Notes: generated from the letters alone by a model not told the origin. A DNA stretch of 64,000 nt from Chitinophagaceae bacterium UBA1946 (GCA_002336815.1 DDEU01000056.1:28347-92346); one strand, 5' to 3'; counted from the first letter of the stretch, positions 17,739 to 26,586 are shown. Program-made: numbers and translations.

Positions 17739-19700
17739 TTAGTTTTTCTTTTTTAATGCTTCCACCTGCTTTTGTAATTCGATCACATACAACGTAAGCT
17801 CTTCCACTTTTTCAACCAACTTGCGTTGTGTGTCACCAATGTCTGCACCTGCCTTTTCTATTTCAGCTGCTTTATTAAATCCAGGCAGGTGGTTGTTCGT
17901 TTTGATAAACTGCTCCAGTTGAGGTAGTGGCATCAATTGATAGTTGCCGGCAAAAACATAATCCGGCCAGGCGGCTCTCAACTGCACCCTTACCTCTTCT
18001 GCAATTATCTTTCCTGCCACATTAACTTTAAAGCCTGCTGCTTTTTGAGCCGTGCCAATCATGATGGATCCATCAGTTACGTCCATTAAAAAATTCCATC
18101 CAACACCCGAGCCATAAAAACCCATGGTATTGTTATCGTTGGTGCCAATAAAACTTCGCAGTGCAGTGGTAGTGCCATCTAACCAGATACCGGCGGTATT
18201 ATTTGCACCGATATGCCGCAGGCGTATCCTGCCAGTTAGATCTAATGGAAATGCAGGATTTGAGTTTCCAATTCCTACGCTGCCGTTGCCTTTGATGCGC
18301 ATTTTTTCAGAGAAGCCATTGGTAAAGTTGTCGTAGCCAAAAGTGATGTCAGCATTGCTGTTGTCGGAATGCATCCGGAGTTCATTTCCAAAAACACCAA
18401 AGCCTGCATCACCGGTGGCGCCGGGATAAAGAGATATTTTCTTTTCTAAAACAGCCGGAAAAGACAATGGTCTTGTTGGTGTTTGTGTTCCTATTCCTAC
18501 ATTACCCGTTGTAACAATCGACGCCGAACCGCCGCCCACTTTTACGGCTGGTACCGCCGTATTAAATGCAATCGCATTGATAGCAGATCCATTTGTTGAC
18601 AAGGCGTATACTGCATCACCGGCTCCTGCATTAAAAAATTTTACTGCATCGTCTGCAGTATTGGCGGCTACAGATAATTTATTAGCGGGTGTTGCAATAC
18701 CGATACCAACATTGCCGCCATTTTCTGCAAGCCGTATGTTGCCTGTTCCCTGGTCGTTGATGATAACCTGTGAGCTAGCTTTTCCACCGCGGATGTAAGT
18801 TTCTTCAGTGCTGCTGTAATTAAAATGAGAAGAATAAGTGGTGCCATCAAACTGTGCAGTACCACCCACGGTGCCGGCACCTTTGCCAACATGCAGCGTA
18901 GCCAGCGGATTGGCAGCAGCGATACCGGTGTTCCCATTGGCCAACACTACCACCCGATCTACCAATGGCATTGAAGTGCCTGCACCGGTAATGCTTGTTG
19001 CTGAACTGGAAAGATAGATTCGCCCGGTGGAAGGATCCTGACCAAGCGCAGAACCAAATCCTGTGCTGATCGCCTTGCTGCCGGCGTTGTAATAATAGTT
19101 AAAGCCAATGCTTGGAAGATTGTTCATCACTGATACGCCGCCCGTATTATCGCCAAACATGGCAGATACTGCACCAACGGTACCCCTAACCACCAGTTTG
19201 CCCAGCGTAGGGTTATCTGATAAGCCAGCCGGTAAACCAATACCGGTATTGCCACCGGTCATGTTCAGTTTATTATTGCCGGCGCCTGTAGTAAGAGCGG
19301 CACCCACATTATTGGTAAAATAAACAGCATCGCCAAATGTGGTAGTATGGGTGATGGAAAACTCTGCTCCTCCCACTGTGCTGGCAGTGCCCGAATAGGG
19401 CAAGGTAAAAGCAGCACCGCCGCCAGTTGTTGCGTCCGTTATTTTTTGCCAGGCGCTGTTCTTTCGTAAATATAAAAATCCATCGGTGGTATTGAAAATA
19501 ACCAAACCATCCGGCGCAGTAGTAAGTGCGGTGATTTGACTGGCAGTTAATTTGGGCAGTAACAAACCTTTGTTGGTGCCACCATCCAGTTCCAGTACTG
19601 CATTGGCATTGGGCGTACCTGGAGAACCGATCTTCACCTGGGCCCTAAGTTGCATCGCTGCATTTAGAAAAAACAAAATCACTAGTAAATACTTTCTCAT
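17739..19700 (-). CDS. Fibre-like surface protein with C-terminal coiled coil
   Basis: 653 residues with signal peptide 1-20 (ends LRAQ). It starts with KIGSPGTPNANAVLELDGG and LLLPKLTASQITALT, the head typical of Bacteroidota tail-fibre-like proteins. The body is built on degenerate repeats with VGIGTQTP, GNVGIGIATP and GNTGIAAANP motifs, each likely a short beta coil. The C-terminus carries YVFAGNYQLMPLPQLEQFI, HLPGFNKAAEIEKAGADIG and a heptad-type coiled coil (LVEKVEELTLYVIELQKQVE), the usual trimerising end. An extracellular structural or adhesive protein is inferred. It is transcribed with the M4 protease, which might process it or neighbouring surface proteins (inference). The upstream region is shared with the divergent sensor kinase. 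Confidence 0.85.
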   Translation of the reverse strand: MRKYLLVILFFLNAAMQLRAQVKIGSPGTPNANAVLELDGGTNKGLLLPKLTASQITALTTAPDGLVIFNTTDGFLYLRKNSAWQKITDATTGGGAAFTLPYSGTASTVGGAEFSITHTTTFGDAVYFTNNVGAALTTGAGNNKLNMTGGNTGIGLPAGLSDNPTLGKLVVRGTVGAVSAMFGDNTGGVSVMNNLPSIGFNYYYNAGSKAISTGFGSALGQDPSTGRIYLSSSATSITGAGTSMPLVDRVVVLANGNTGIAAANPLATLHVGKGAGTVGGTAQFDGTTYSSHFNYSSTEETYIRGGKASSQVIINDQGTGNIRLAENGGNVGIGIATPANKLSVAANTADDAVKFFNAGAGDAVYALSTNGSAINAIAFNTAVPAVKVGGGSASIVTTGNVGIGTQTPTRPLSFPAVLEKKISLYPGATGDAGFGVFGNELRMHSDNSNADITFGYDNFTNGFSEKMRIKGNGSVGIGNSNPAFPLDLTGRIRLRHIGANNTAGIWLDGTTTALRSFIGTNDNNTMGFYGSGVGWNFLMDVTDGSIMIGTAQKAAGFKVNVAGKIIAEEVRVQLRAAWPDYVFAGNYQLMPLPQLEQFIKTNNHLPGFNKAAEIEKAGADIGDTQRKLVEKVEELTLYVIELQKQVEALKKKN

Positions 19701-19887
19701 AAAATTTATTTTAATAAACTGAACTGATGCATGTAAGTTTCGGAAGAAAAAAGTCTAAAGAATTCTATGGGTATTCGTCATCTCAATTTCATGCCCATGA
19801 TCTTACTACAAATTGACAACATTTGACCGCCGGCAACAATACCACAAGAGGGTGAAAAACAGAATGATTGTTTATTTATCTTGTGTT

Positions 19888-22848
19888 ATGCTAAGGAAGC
19901 TTTTTTTATTGCACAGCTTTTTATTGTTGCTTCACTACGGGCATGCGCAGTTGTATCCATTTACTATTTTTAATACCAGTAACGGGCTTGTCAATAACCG
20001 GTGTGGTAATATTTCGCAGGACAGCGCCGGTTATATCTGGATCGGTACAGACAATGGCATCTGCAATTATGACGGCAGAAAATTCAATTTTTTTCCCGGT
20101 TATTTTAACACCTATTATTTTGCGCACAGTCAGCCTAATATGTACAAGGGCCAGTGCCTGCTGGGTGCCTCTAACGGCGGACTTGTAAAATGTGCCGGTA
20201 ACAAAGCAAAGTTCATCGTACCTTCTGAAAAAAATAACGGTCACATCATTAGCGGGATAGGTATTAACGATAGCAGCTACCTGATAGCAAGGACCGGCCA
20301 GTTTGATAAATTATTATTGTTGGAGGGTAAAACGGAAAGGGAGATAGTTGTACCGGATGCGATCGTTAAAAAAAAAGCCGGTTTTCTTTTACTGCTGCAG
20401 GATATTGAAAAAAACATCTGGGTTACTTCGAACAGCGGTGTTTTTGTATATGTGAAAGGCGACTTTACCAGGGCGTACGTAATTCCCGATCTGCTCGATA
20501 AATATAACAATTGCATTAAAGAAGATTTCGATCACAATATATTCATCAGTAGTGGCGGCGGTGCATACAAAATAAACAGGGAACAGCTAAAAAACATAGA
20601 ACAGGCAAAGCCCTTTCTTTTCTATCAAACAAATGAGCACATTCCTTCAATCGGCTTTTTGCACAATGGCAGCATACTGCTTGCTCAAATGACTTCCGGT
20701 GTAAAGCTGTTCAATAAAGAATTGCAATGGATCAAGGACCTTAACAGCAGCAATGGCATCAACAATACGGTATGGGATATTTTTACAGACCGGGAAAACA
20801 ATATTTGGTTTGCTACTGACAATGGTTTACTCAGGTTAAGAGATATTGATTTTATTTATTTCAAAGCACGGGCCGATGCCTTTACCAATGTATTTAGCGG
20901 TTCGTTCATTGAAAACAGTTTTATTTTTTCCAATGGGTTTTCACTTATAAAACTATTAAATGACAAAGCAGTAGTATTAACCGACCGTGCAGGAAACAGC
21001 AATGACCTGTTAGACAAGATACTGGCAACGCCGGATAACAAGCTTTGGGTAAACTGTTTCGCTTATGCCACAGTATCCGATGTAGCCCATAACAGCTATC
21101 AATACAGTTATAATGACACCAGCCTTTCTAAAAGAAAAGACATACAGGCCACCCATCATTTGTCTGGCCCGGTAAACATGCATCAATCGGTCCAGGTATC
21201 TGCAGATAAAATGTTGTTTTTATCGGAAGATAAAAAGCTTTATTACTACTGTAAAAACAAAGTAGTGGAAATTAAAGCGAGCAATAATATGGCAGGGCTT
21301 CAATTTTCGTTGATCGCAAAAGGTAATAGTGCTGATGAGATATGGCTGCTGGATGGAGAAAAAGGTTTATACCGATGCAGGCTGAACAACCAAAATAATT
21401 TTACGGGCATTGAATTAAGACAGGCCATTAAGTTACCGGCTGATATTTTATCACGCTGTAAAACGATTCTATGTGCAGCAGACGGAAGCATGTGGCTGGG
21501 CACTTCCACCAAAGGAATTTTGCTTTACTCGTTCCAGCCAGGCAGTGGTTATGTTTATAACGCACAAATTACTACTCCGGCTATTTCCAGTGTGATGGTG
21601 ACAACCCTGCTGCAGGATAGTACGGGCAATATGTGGATAGGTACCAATATGGGTATTGATAAAATAAGTTTTACCAATGGAAGCTATTCGGTTGCGAAAG
21701 GAATGTTTGACAATGTACTTACCGGCAGGATGATCTATTTTTTAAAAGAAAAAAATAACCGGTTGTACATCGGCACCACAGGTTCACTGGCGATTGCCAA
21801 AATCAATTCGGCTTATACAAAAGTTTCTCCTTTAGTGTACATCAATCACCTTGGCATCAGCAATACAAACGCAGATTCGTTACTGACAAGAAAAAACAAC
21901 CAGTTTGAAACAGGTCAAAACAATATCAGTTTTGAGTTTGTGGCCCTGAGCTTTATCAATGAAAAACAAACGGCTTACCAATATAAATTAGAGGGTGCAG
22001 ATACCGGCTGGAGCAGCCCTTCCCCTAACTACACGGTAACCTATGCCAGGCTTAAACCCGGCCACTACACATTCAGGGTAAGAGCAAAAAGCGCAGATGA
22101 TAACTGGAGTGAACAGGATGCTGTATTTGCTTTCAGCATTAAAAAACCATTTTACCAGCATTGGGCGTTTTATTTTTTGTGCGCTGGTATCGTCTGTGGT
22201 TTTGTGTATTGGCTTTACCGGTTAAAAATTGCCAGTATACTGGCAGTTGAAAGAACGAGACAACATATCAGTAAAGACCTGCATGATGATATCGGTTCCA
22301 CATTGAGCAGCATTACGCTGATGAATGCAGTATTAAAGAATAAGATCGAAAAAAAGCCGGATGAGGCGGCTAAGCTGGCTGAAAAAATTGAAGATACAAG
22401 CAGGCAAATGATCCAGAACATGAGCGATATTGTATGGAGCATTAACCCGGGAAACGATACGATGGATAAATTACAAAACAGGCTGCAGCAATTTTGCGCC
22501 GATGTGTTTGAGGATTCAGACACAATTCATAAGTTAAGTTTTAGTGATGCGCTGCTTAAAAAATCTCTGCCTATGCAAGTTCGGAGGGATGTATATCTTA
22601 TATGCAAAGAGATCACCAACAATGCAGCAAAATACAGCCGTGCAAAGAATTACCGGTTATCGCTTTCGCTTAACGATAAGAACATCTGCATCGAAGCGGT
22701 TGATGACGGGATTGGCTTTAACAATACAGCAACTGGCAGCGGTAACGGGTTGAATAATATTAAACTTAGAGTTGAAAACAATAAAGGCCAATTCTCTTTA
22801 GATACATCAGGCGGAACAAAATGGGATATTAAAATACCGATTGATTAA
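19888..22848 (+). CDS. Sensor histidine kinase with Reg_prop propeller, Y_Y_Y and HisKA_3 domains
   Basis: 986 residues from this start. I chose the ATG at 19888 because it gives MLRKLFLLHSFLLLLHYGHA before Q, a normal signal peptide; in-frame ATGs at 19813 and 19864 are alternatives. Two-component regulator propeller repeats fill about 25-700 (INTSNGLVNNRC-like start, GYIWIGTDNGI, NNIWFATDNGLLRL, GNMWIGTNMGI). A Y_Y_Y domain follows (AYQYKLEGADTGW), then one membrane segment. The cytoplasmic HisKA_3 domain has phospho-acceptor His799 in DLHDDIGST, and the HATPase_c end shows DDGIGF and GNGLNNI. The periplasmic propeller probably senses a polymer-derived ligand. The partner is the NarL-type regulator 57 bases downstream. 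Confidence 0.93.
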   Translation: MLRKLFLLHSFLLLLHYGHAQLYPFTIFNTSNGLVNNRCGNISQDSAGYIWIGTDNGICNYDGRKFNFFPGYFNTYYFAHSQPNMYKGQCLLGASNGGLVKCAGNKAKFIVPSEKNNGHIISGIGINDSSYLIARTGQFDKLLLLEGKTEREIVVPDAIVKKKAGFLLLLQDIEKNIWVTSNSGVFVYVKGDFTRAYVIPDLLDKYNNCIKEDFDHNIFISSGGGAYKINREQLKNIEQAKPFLFYQTNEHIPSIGFLHNGSILLAQMTSGVKLFNKELQWIKDLNSSNGINNTVWDIFTDRENNIWFATDNGLLRLRDIDFIYFKARADAFTNVFSGSFIENSFIFSNGFSLIKLLNDKAVVLTDRAGNSNDLLDKILATPDNKLWVNCFAYATVSDVAHNSYQYSYNDTSLSKRKDIQATHHLSGPVNMHQSVQVSADKMLFLSEDKKLYYYCKNKVVEIKASNNMAGLQFSLIAKGNSADEIWLLDGEKGLYRCRLNNQNNFTGIELRQAIKLPADILSRCKTILCAADGSMWLGTSTKGILLYSFQPGSGYVYNAQITTPAISSVMVTTLLQDSTGNMWIGTNMGIDKISFTNGSYSVAKGMFDNVLTGRMIYFLKEKNNRLYIGTTGSLAIAKINSAYTKVSPLVYINHLGISNTNADSLLTRKNNQFETGQNNISFEFVALSFINEKQTAYQYKLEGADTGWSSPSPNYTVTYARLKPGHYTFRVRAKSADDNWSEQDAVFAFSIKKPFYQHWAFYFLCAGIVCGFVYWLYRLKIASILAVERTRQHISKDLHDDIGSTLSSITLMNAVLKNKIEKKPDEAAKLAEKIEDTSRQMIQNMSDIVWSINPGNDTMDKLQNRLQQFCADVFEDSDTIHKLSFSDALLKKSLPMQVRRDVYLICKEITNNAAKYSRAKNYRLSLSLNDKNICIEAVDDGIGFNNTATGSGNGLNNIKLRVENNKGQFSLDTSGGTKWDIKIPID

Positions 22849-22905
22849 TTACTAACCTGAAAGGGTGATTGCACCTCAAGAACAGGTTATTTAGTTTTGA
22901 AAAAA

Positions 22906-23535
22906 ATGAAATACAAGATTATCATATTTGAAGATCATATCCAGATGCAGCAGAGCCTGAAGGAATTGCTGGAAGACGATGAGGATTTTTGTGTAACCGG
23001 CACATACGATAATGCAAAAGACATTGTAAGGATTTATGAACACCAGCAGCCAGACCTGATCATCAGCGATATTGATATGCCTGAAGTAAACGGCCTGGAC
23101 GGGCTGGCGCAACTTAAGAAAAAATATCCTGATGCCAAGGTAATGATCTTTACTGTATTTGAAGAAAACGACAAAGTACTGAGTGCCATCTGCCTCGGTG
23201 CCAATGGCTATATTCTAAAAAGCAGCAGTGGTAAAAAAATAACTGAAGCGGCGAAAGATGTAATCGAAGGCGGCTCTCCATTAACGCCCATTATTGCAAG
23301 CAAAATACTGCAGCATTTTCCAAAAAGGCAGGTGGTGAATAATGAAATGGAAATGCTGAGTAAAAAGGAAAAAGAGGTATTGGACTGGATGGTGAAAGGT
23401 TACAGCTACAAAATGATTGCAGCCGAACTGGATAAAAGTGTGGAAACGATCCGCACGCAGGTGAAGCACATCTATAAAAAACTGAACGTGCAATCAAATG
23501 CAGAAGCCATTTTAAAAACCCTGAATAAAAATTAA
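22906..23535 (+). CDS. NarL/FixJ-family response regulator
   Basis: 209 residues. The receiver domain covers 1-120 with acidic pair Glu9/Asp10, phospho-acceptor Asp55 in LIISDIDMP, and the Lys of YILKSSS. A LuxR-type helix-turn-helix covers about 145-205 (LSKKEKEVLDWMVKGYSYKMIA, SVETIRTQVKHIYKKL). It is the obvious output partner of the upstream HisKA_3 kinase. ATG at 22906 is preferred over the TTG three codons earlier. Its TAA overlaps the TAA of hisIE on the other strand by three bases, so the two transcripts converge without any visible terminator. Confidence 0.94.
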   Translation: MKYKIIIFEDHIQMQQSLKELLEDDEDFCVTGTYDNAKDIVRIYEHQQPDLIISDIDMPEVNGLDGLAQLKKKYPDAKVMIFTVFEENDKVLSAICLGANGYILKSSSGKKITEAAKDVIEGGSPLTPIIASKILQHFPKRQVVNNEMEMLSKKEKEVLDWMVKGYSYKMIAAELDKSVETIRTQVKHIYKKLNVQSNAEAILKTLNKN

Positions 23536-24122
23536 TGCCTGGCTTTTAAAACCGTGATGATATCGTTCAGTTTAAAGCCTTTCGCCTGCAGCAGTATCAA
23601 ATAATGAAAGAGTAAATCGGCGGCCTCATTCTTAAATAATTCTTCATTGTTATCCTTTGCTTCTATCACCAGCTCGACCGCTTCCTCTCCCACTTTCTGC
23701 GCAATTTTATTAATGCCCTTTTCAAACAGGGAACTGGTATATGATGTTGAAGAAGGATTATTTTTCCTGTCGGCAATAATTTGCTCCAGCAGTTGCAGGA
23801 AATCGTCAGTGGTATTCTTTTCATTCCAGCAGGTATCACTGCCGGTATGACAAACAGGGCCAACAGGATCTGCTTTTATCAATAAAGTATCATTGTCACA
23901 ATCCACGTTGATCTCTTTTACCAATAAAAAATTACCACTCTCCTCGCCTTTTGTCCACAAGCGATCTTTACTCCGGCTGAAGAAGGTTACTTTTTGCAGT
24001 TCGCTTGTTTTGTTAAATGCTTCCTCATTCATAAAGCCCAGCATCAACACCTTTCCTGTAGTTGCATCCTGGATGATAGCAGGTACTAGTCCATCTGAAT
24101 ATTTTGCAAAATCAATTTTCAT
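23532..24122 (-). CDS. hisIE: Bifunctional phosphoribosyl-AMP cyclohydrolase / phosphoribosyl-ATP pyrophosphatase
   Basis: Carries out steps 3 and 2 of histidine synthesis. The 196 residues have an N-terminal HisI part (about 1-105: VLMLGFMNEEAF, FFSRSKDRLWTKGEESGN, VDCDNDTLL, GPVCHTGSDTCW with zinc-binding Cys) and a C-terminal HisE part (about 112-196: YTSSLFEKGINKIAQKVGEEAVE). It is the last gene of the his operon. Its start codon lies inside the 3' end of the 54-codon membrane protein gene (11-base overlap), so it is probably translated by coupling to it. Its stop overlaps the convergent response-regulator stop. Confidence 0.97.
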   Translation of the reverse strand: MKIDFAKYSDGLVPAIIQDATTGKVLMLGFMNEEAFNKTSELQKVTFFSRSKDRLWTKGEESGNFLLVKEINVDCDNDTLLIKADPVGPVCHTGSDTCWNEKNTTDDFLQLLEQIIADRKNNPSSTSYTSSLFEKGINKIAQKVGEEAVELVIEAKDNNEELFKNEAADLLFHYLILLQAKGFKLNDIITVLKARH

Positions 24123-24276
24123 TGGTTTCTTTTTTTTGGTTTTTATTTCGGAGCATCTCCAGCAATTCTTCCTGTTTTTCTATCATCCGGTTATGGCGGT
24201 CGATGGCCCTGTTCTCCTGTTTATTTTTCATCCACAGAAAAATCATCACGGCTGCTATCAATGCTAAAGCGATCAT
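24112..24276 (-). CDS. 54-aa single-pass membrane protein embedded in the his operon
   Basis: An ATG at 24276 opens 54 codons ending TGA at 24112. It starts 15 bases after the hisF stop and overlaps hisIE by 11 bases, so it is tightly packed as a real cistron. Residues 2-15 (IALALIAAVMIFLW) form a short membrane helix; the remaining about 38 residues are charged (MKNKQENRAIDRHNRM, then IEKQEELLEMLRNK), predicting a cytoplasmic amphipathic or coiled-coil helix. I do not recognise a family. The layout resembles small membrane-anchored scaffolds, but no histidine-pathway function can be assigned. Its position suggests it is made with the His enzymes and may serve to couple translation of hisIE. 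Confidence 0.7.
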   Translation of the reverse strand: MIALALIAAVMIFLWMKNKQENRAIDRHNRMIEKQEELLEMLRNKNQKKETNEN

Positions 24277-24291
24277 TGGTTTAATTTTTTA

Positions 24292-25047
24292 TCAACGCCT
24301 GATGTCAACAAAGGGATGCAGATATTTTTTTAAATCCCGGATCTTTATTTCGTTGTAATGGAAAATACTCGCTGCCAGGGCCGCATCAGCATTGGCGTTT
24401 TCGAAAACCTCTTTAAAGTGCTGCATGGTGCCGGCACCCCCAGATGCGATCACCGGCACCGGTAAACCATTGGACAATCTTGCAGTGATATCAAGTGCAA
24501 ATCCATTTTTAGTACCATCATTATTCATCGAGGTCAGCAATATCTCGCCTGCTCCCAGTGCAACGGCCTGGTTGGCCCAATCAATGGTAAGGGTATTGGT
24601 TTTGGTGCGACCACCATTCAAATAAACATACCATTCCCCGTTGGCTTCTTTTTTGGTATCGATCGCCAATACCACGCACTGGCTGCCAAATGCATCGCTC
24701 AAATTTTCTATCAGCCGTGGATCATTGAATGCTGCCGTATTCACAGAAACCTTATCTGCACCATTTTGCAGCAACAGGGCCACATCCTCTACCTTACTGA
24801 TGCCGCCACCTACTGTAAAAGGGATGTTGATATTGGAGGCGATCTTCTTTACCAGTTCTACCAGCGTTTTTCTTTTTTCAACAGTTGCTGTAATGTCTAA
24901 GAACACGAGTTCGTCTGCGCCCTGTTCAGAATAGGATCTTGCCAATTCCACCGGGTCACCCGCATCCCGAATGCCTTCAAAGTTGATGCCTTTAACAGTT
25001 CTGCCATCTTTGATATCGAGGCATGGTATAATGCGTTTGGTAAGCAA
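24292..25047 (-). CDS. hisF: Imidazole glycerol phosphate synthase, cyclase subunit
   Basis: 251 residues of (beta/alpha)8 barrel. With HisH it converts PRFAR and ammonia into IGP and AICAR. Visible are IIPCLDIKDGRTVKG with catalytic Asp11, ADELVFLDITAT, the phosphate site VGGGI, VVLAIDTKK with the second catalytic Asp, EILLTSMNNDGTKNGF, and the second phosphate site IASGGAGT. The length is normal. It lies 44 bases after hisA, where a short ATGAGTTATGAATT-type repeat fills the gap, and 15 bases before the small membrane protein gene. Confidence 0.97.
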   Translation of the reverse strand: MLTKRIIPCLDIKDGRTVKGINFEGIRDAGDPVELARSYSEQGADELVFLDITATVEKRKTLVELVKKIASNINIPFTVGGGISKVEDVALLLQNGADKVSVNTAAFNDPRLIENLSDAFGSQCVVLAIDTKKEANGEWYVYLNGGRTKTNTLTIDWANQAVALGAGEILLTSMNNDGTKNGFALDITARLSNGLPVPVIASGGAGTMQHFKEVFENANADAALAASIFHYNEIKIRDLKKYLHPFVDIRR

Positions 25048-25052
25048 GCGTT

Positions 25053-25110
25053 TTAGTTATGGGTTGAGAGTTGTAAATTATGAGTTAGAAGTTATGAATT
25101 ATGAGTTATG
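25053..25110. repeat. ATGA(G/A)TTA short repeat between hisA and hisF
   Basis: Tandem variants of TTATGAGTTA and TTATGAATTA (for example 25078-25110) fill the hisA-hisF gap and run into the hisA coding end. The final residues of HisA (ELITHNS and the stop) are read from the repeat, so it has rewritten the 3' end of hisA without harming the enzyme core. Such GAATTATGAGTTATGA arrays are common between genes in Bacteroidota. Confidence 0.7.
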
Positions 25111-25811
25111 AGTTCGTTGATCTGTATGGTTCCTTCATAGAGCGCTTTACCAATAATGGCTCCATCGCAGCCAATCGCAGTTAGCTGATGTACATCCTCT
25201 ATTGTTGTAACGCCGCCGCTGGCGATCAGTTTTACTTCGGGATGCTGTTCCAGTATTTTTTTATACAACTCAATGGACGGCCCTTTCATTGCGCCGTCTT
25301 TTGCGATATCGGTACAAAAAATATTGGTGACGCCAATGCCGATCATCTTTCCTACAAAATCAAAAATACCGATGCCTCCATCTTCCAGCCAGCCACTGAT
25401 CTTAATCTTTTCATCCAGCACATCTGCACCGATCAAAAATTTTGCTGCACCAAATTCCATCAACCATTCTTCCAGTAACTCAGGATGTTTTACCGCCATG
25501 CTGCCGATGGTAACAATGGCAGCACCTGCGTTAAAAACCATCTCCACATCATTGATCGTTTTAATGCCGCCACCAAAATCGACGACCAGTTTGGTTTGCG
25601 AGGCAATCGACTCCAGCAGTTGGAGGTTGACCACTGCTCCGGCTTTGGCGCCATCCAGGTCGACCAGGTGTAGTCTCGTGATGCCTGCAGCTTCAAAATG
25701 TTTGGCAACTTCCAACGGGTTTTCATTGTAGATCTTTTGTTGTGCATAATCACCATTGGTGAGCCGTACACATTTGCCATTGATGATATCGATTGCCGGA
25801 ATGATCGTCAT
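25092..25811 (-). CDS. hisA: ProFAR isomerase (phosphoribosylformimino-AICAR isomerase)
   Basis: 239 residues, a (beta/alpha)8 barrel catalysing the Amadori rearrangement of ProFAR to PRFAR. Key pieces are IIPAIDIINGKCVRL with catalytic Asp8, HLVDLDGAKAG, VDFGGGIK (phosphate site), FCTDIAKDGAMKGPS with the second catalytic Asp, and LIASGGVTT. Its ATG overlaps the hisH TGA as ATGA (25811-25808), so translation is coupled. The last few residues are encoded by a short repeat. Confidence 0.97.
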   Translation of the reverse strand: MTIIPAIDIINGKCVRLTNGDYAQQKIYNENPLEVAKHFEAAGITRLHLVDLDGAKAGAVVNLQLLESIASQTKLVVDFGGGIKTINDVEMVFNAGAAIVTIGSMAVKHPELLEEWLMEFGAAKFLIGADVLDEKIKISGWLEDGGIGIFDFVGKMIGIGVTNIFCTDIAKDGAMKGPSIELYKKILEQHPEVKLIASGGVTTIEDVHQLTAIGCDGAIIGKALYEGTIQINELITHNS

Positions 25812-26581
25812 GATATACTGATAAAATTTTTTAAAATCGTTTCGCCAACAAGGCCTGATTTTTCAGGATGAAACTGCACCGCATAAAAATTATTTTTTTG
25901 CAGTGCAGCACTGTAAGGTTGAATGTAGTTGGTAGTTGCCACCGTTTCTTTTCCCAACGCTGCATAGTAACTGTGCACAGCATAAACAAATTCCGCTTCC
26001 ATCAACCCGTTAAATAAAACAGACTTAAAATTATAAATACTATTCCATCCAATTTGAGGCACTTTAAATGCTGGGTTAGTTCGAGTAGACCTGGTCTGAC
26101 CTGCGGTACCGACCAGTAGAGCAGCGCCGGTTTGCGTAGAGCCGGTCTGACCTTCGGTGCCGACCGGGACACCTGATACTGCCAGGCCTGCGGTGCCGAC
26201 CGGGGGCATAAATAATTTCACCTCTTCATCAAAAATACCCAGGCATTTTGTATCACCTTCTTCGGAATGTTTGCACATCAGTTGCAGTCCCAAACAAATA
26301 CCCAGCACCGGTTGCTGCAATGATACAATAAGTTTATCCAGGGCCCTTTCCCTAAGGTATTGCATGGCAGGCGCTGCATGACCAACACCGGGAAAGATCA
26401 CTTTGTCTGCCGCTTTTATTTCTTCCTCATCGTCTGTAACAAACGAATCTACGCCGAGCCTTTGCAAAGCATACTGCACACTCTGCACATTACCGGCATT
26501 GTACTTTACAATGGCGATACGCCCAGCCAGGCCTTCCGATGAAGAAACTGGCAAAGCCGTGTTATGAAGTGAATGACTCAT
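25808..26581 (-). CDS. hisH: Imidazole glycerol phosphate synthase, glutamine amidotransferase subunit, with insertion
   Basis: Supplies ammonia from glutamine to HisF. The class I amidotransferase triad is intact: Cys96 in LGICLGLQ, His238 and Glu240 in FHPEKSG; GVGHAAPAM and PQIGWNSI are family motifs. At 257 residues it is longer than the usual about 200. Two additions explain this: about 21 residues ahead of the normal start motif IAIVKYNAGN, and about 46 residues (127-172) inserted just before KVPQIGWN. The insertion is made of Gly/Thr/Ser-rich repeats (VGTEGQTGSTQ, VGTAGQTRSTR) encoded by a DNA repeat (26066-26203). Because the catalytic core is unbroken and in frame, the enzyme is probably active. 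It sits 5 bases after hisB. Confidence 0.95.
   Translation of the reverse strand: MSHSLHNTALPVSSSEGLAGRIAIVKYNAGNVQSVQYALQRLGVDSFVTDDEEEIKAADKVIFPGVGHAAPAMQYLRERALDKLIVSLQQPVLGICLGLQLMCKHSEEGDTKCLGIFDEEVKLFMPPVGTAGLAVSGVPVGTEGQTGSTQTGAALLVGTAGQTRSTRTNPAFKVPQIGWNSIYNFKSVLFNGLMEAEFVYAVHSYYAALGKETVATTNYIQPYSAALQKNNFYAVQFHPEKSGLVGETILKNFISIS
26066..26203 (-). repeat. In-frame repeat insertion inside hisH
   Basis: Copies of GGTCTGACCTGCGGTACC (continuing GACC; 26093-26114), GGTCTGACCTTCGGTGCC (continuing GACC; 26144-26165) and a shorter GGCCTGCGGTGCCGACC (26185-26201). The first two are 51 bases apart, exactly 17 codons, with similar flanks (GTAGA upstream). Each unit can fold, since GGTC pairs with GACC and ACC with GGT. 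It looks like a mobile or expandable hairpin repeat that landed in a surface loop of the enzyme without breaking the frame. Confidence 0.75.
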
Positions 26582-26586
26582 ATTTG

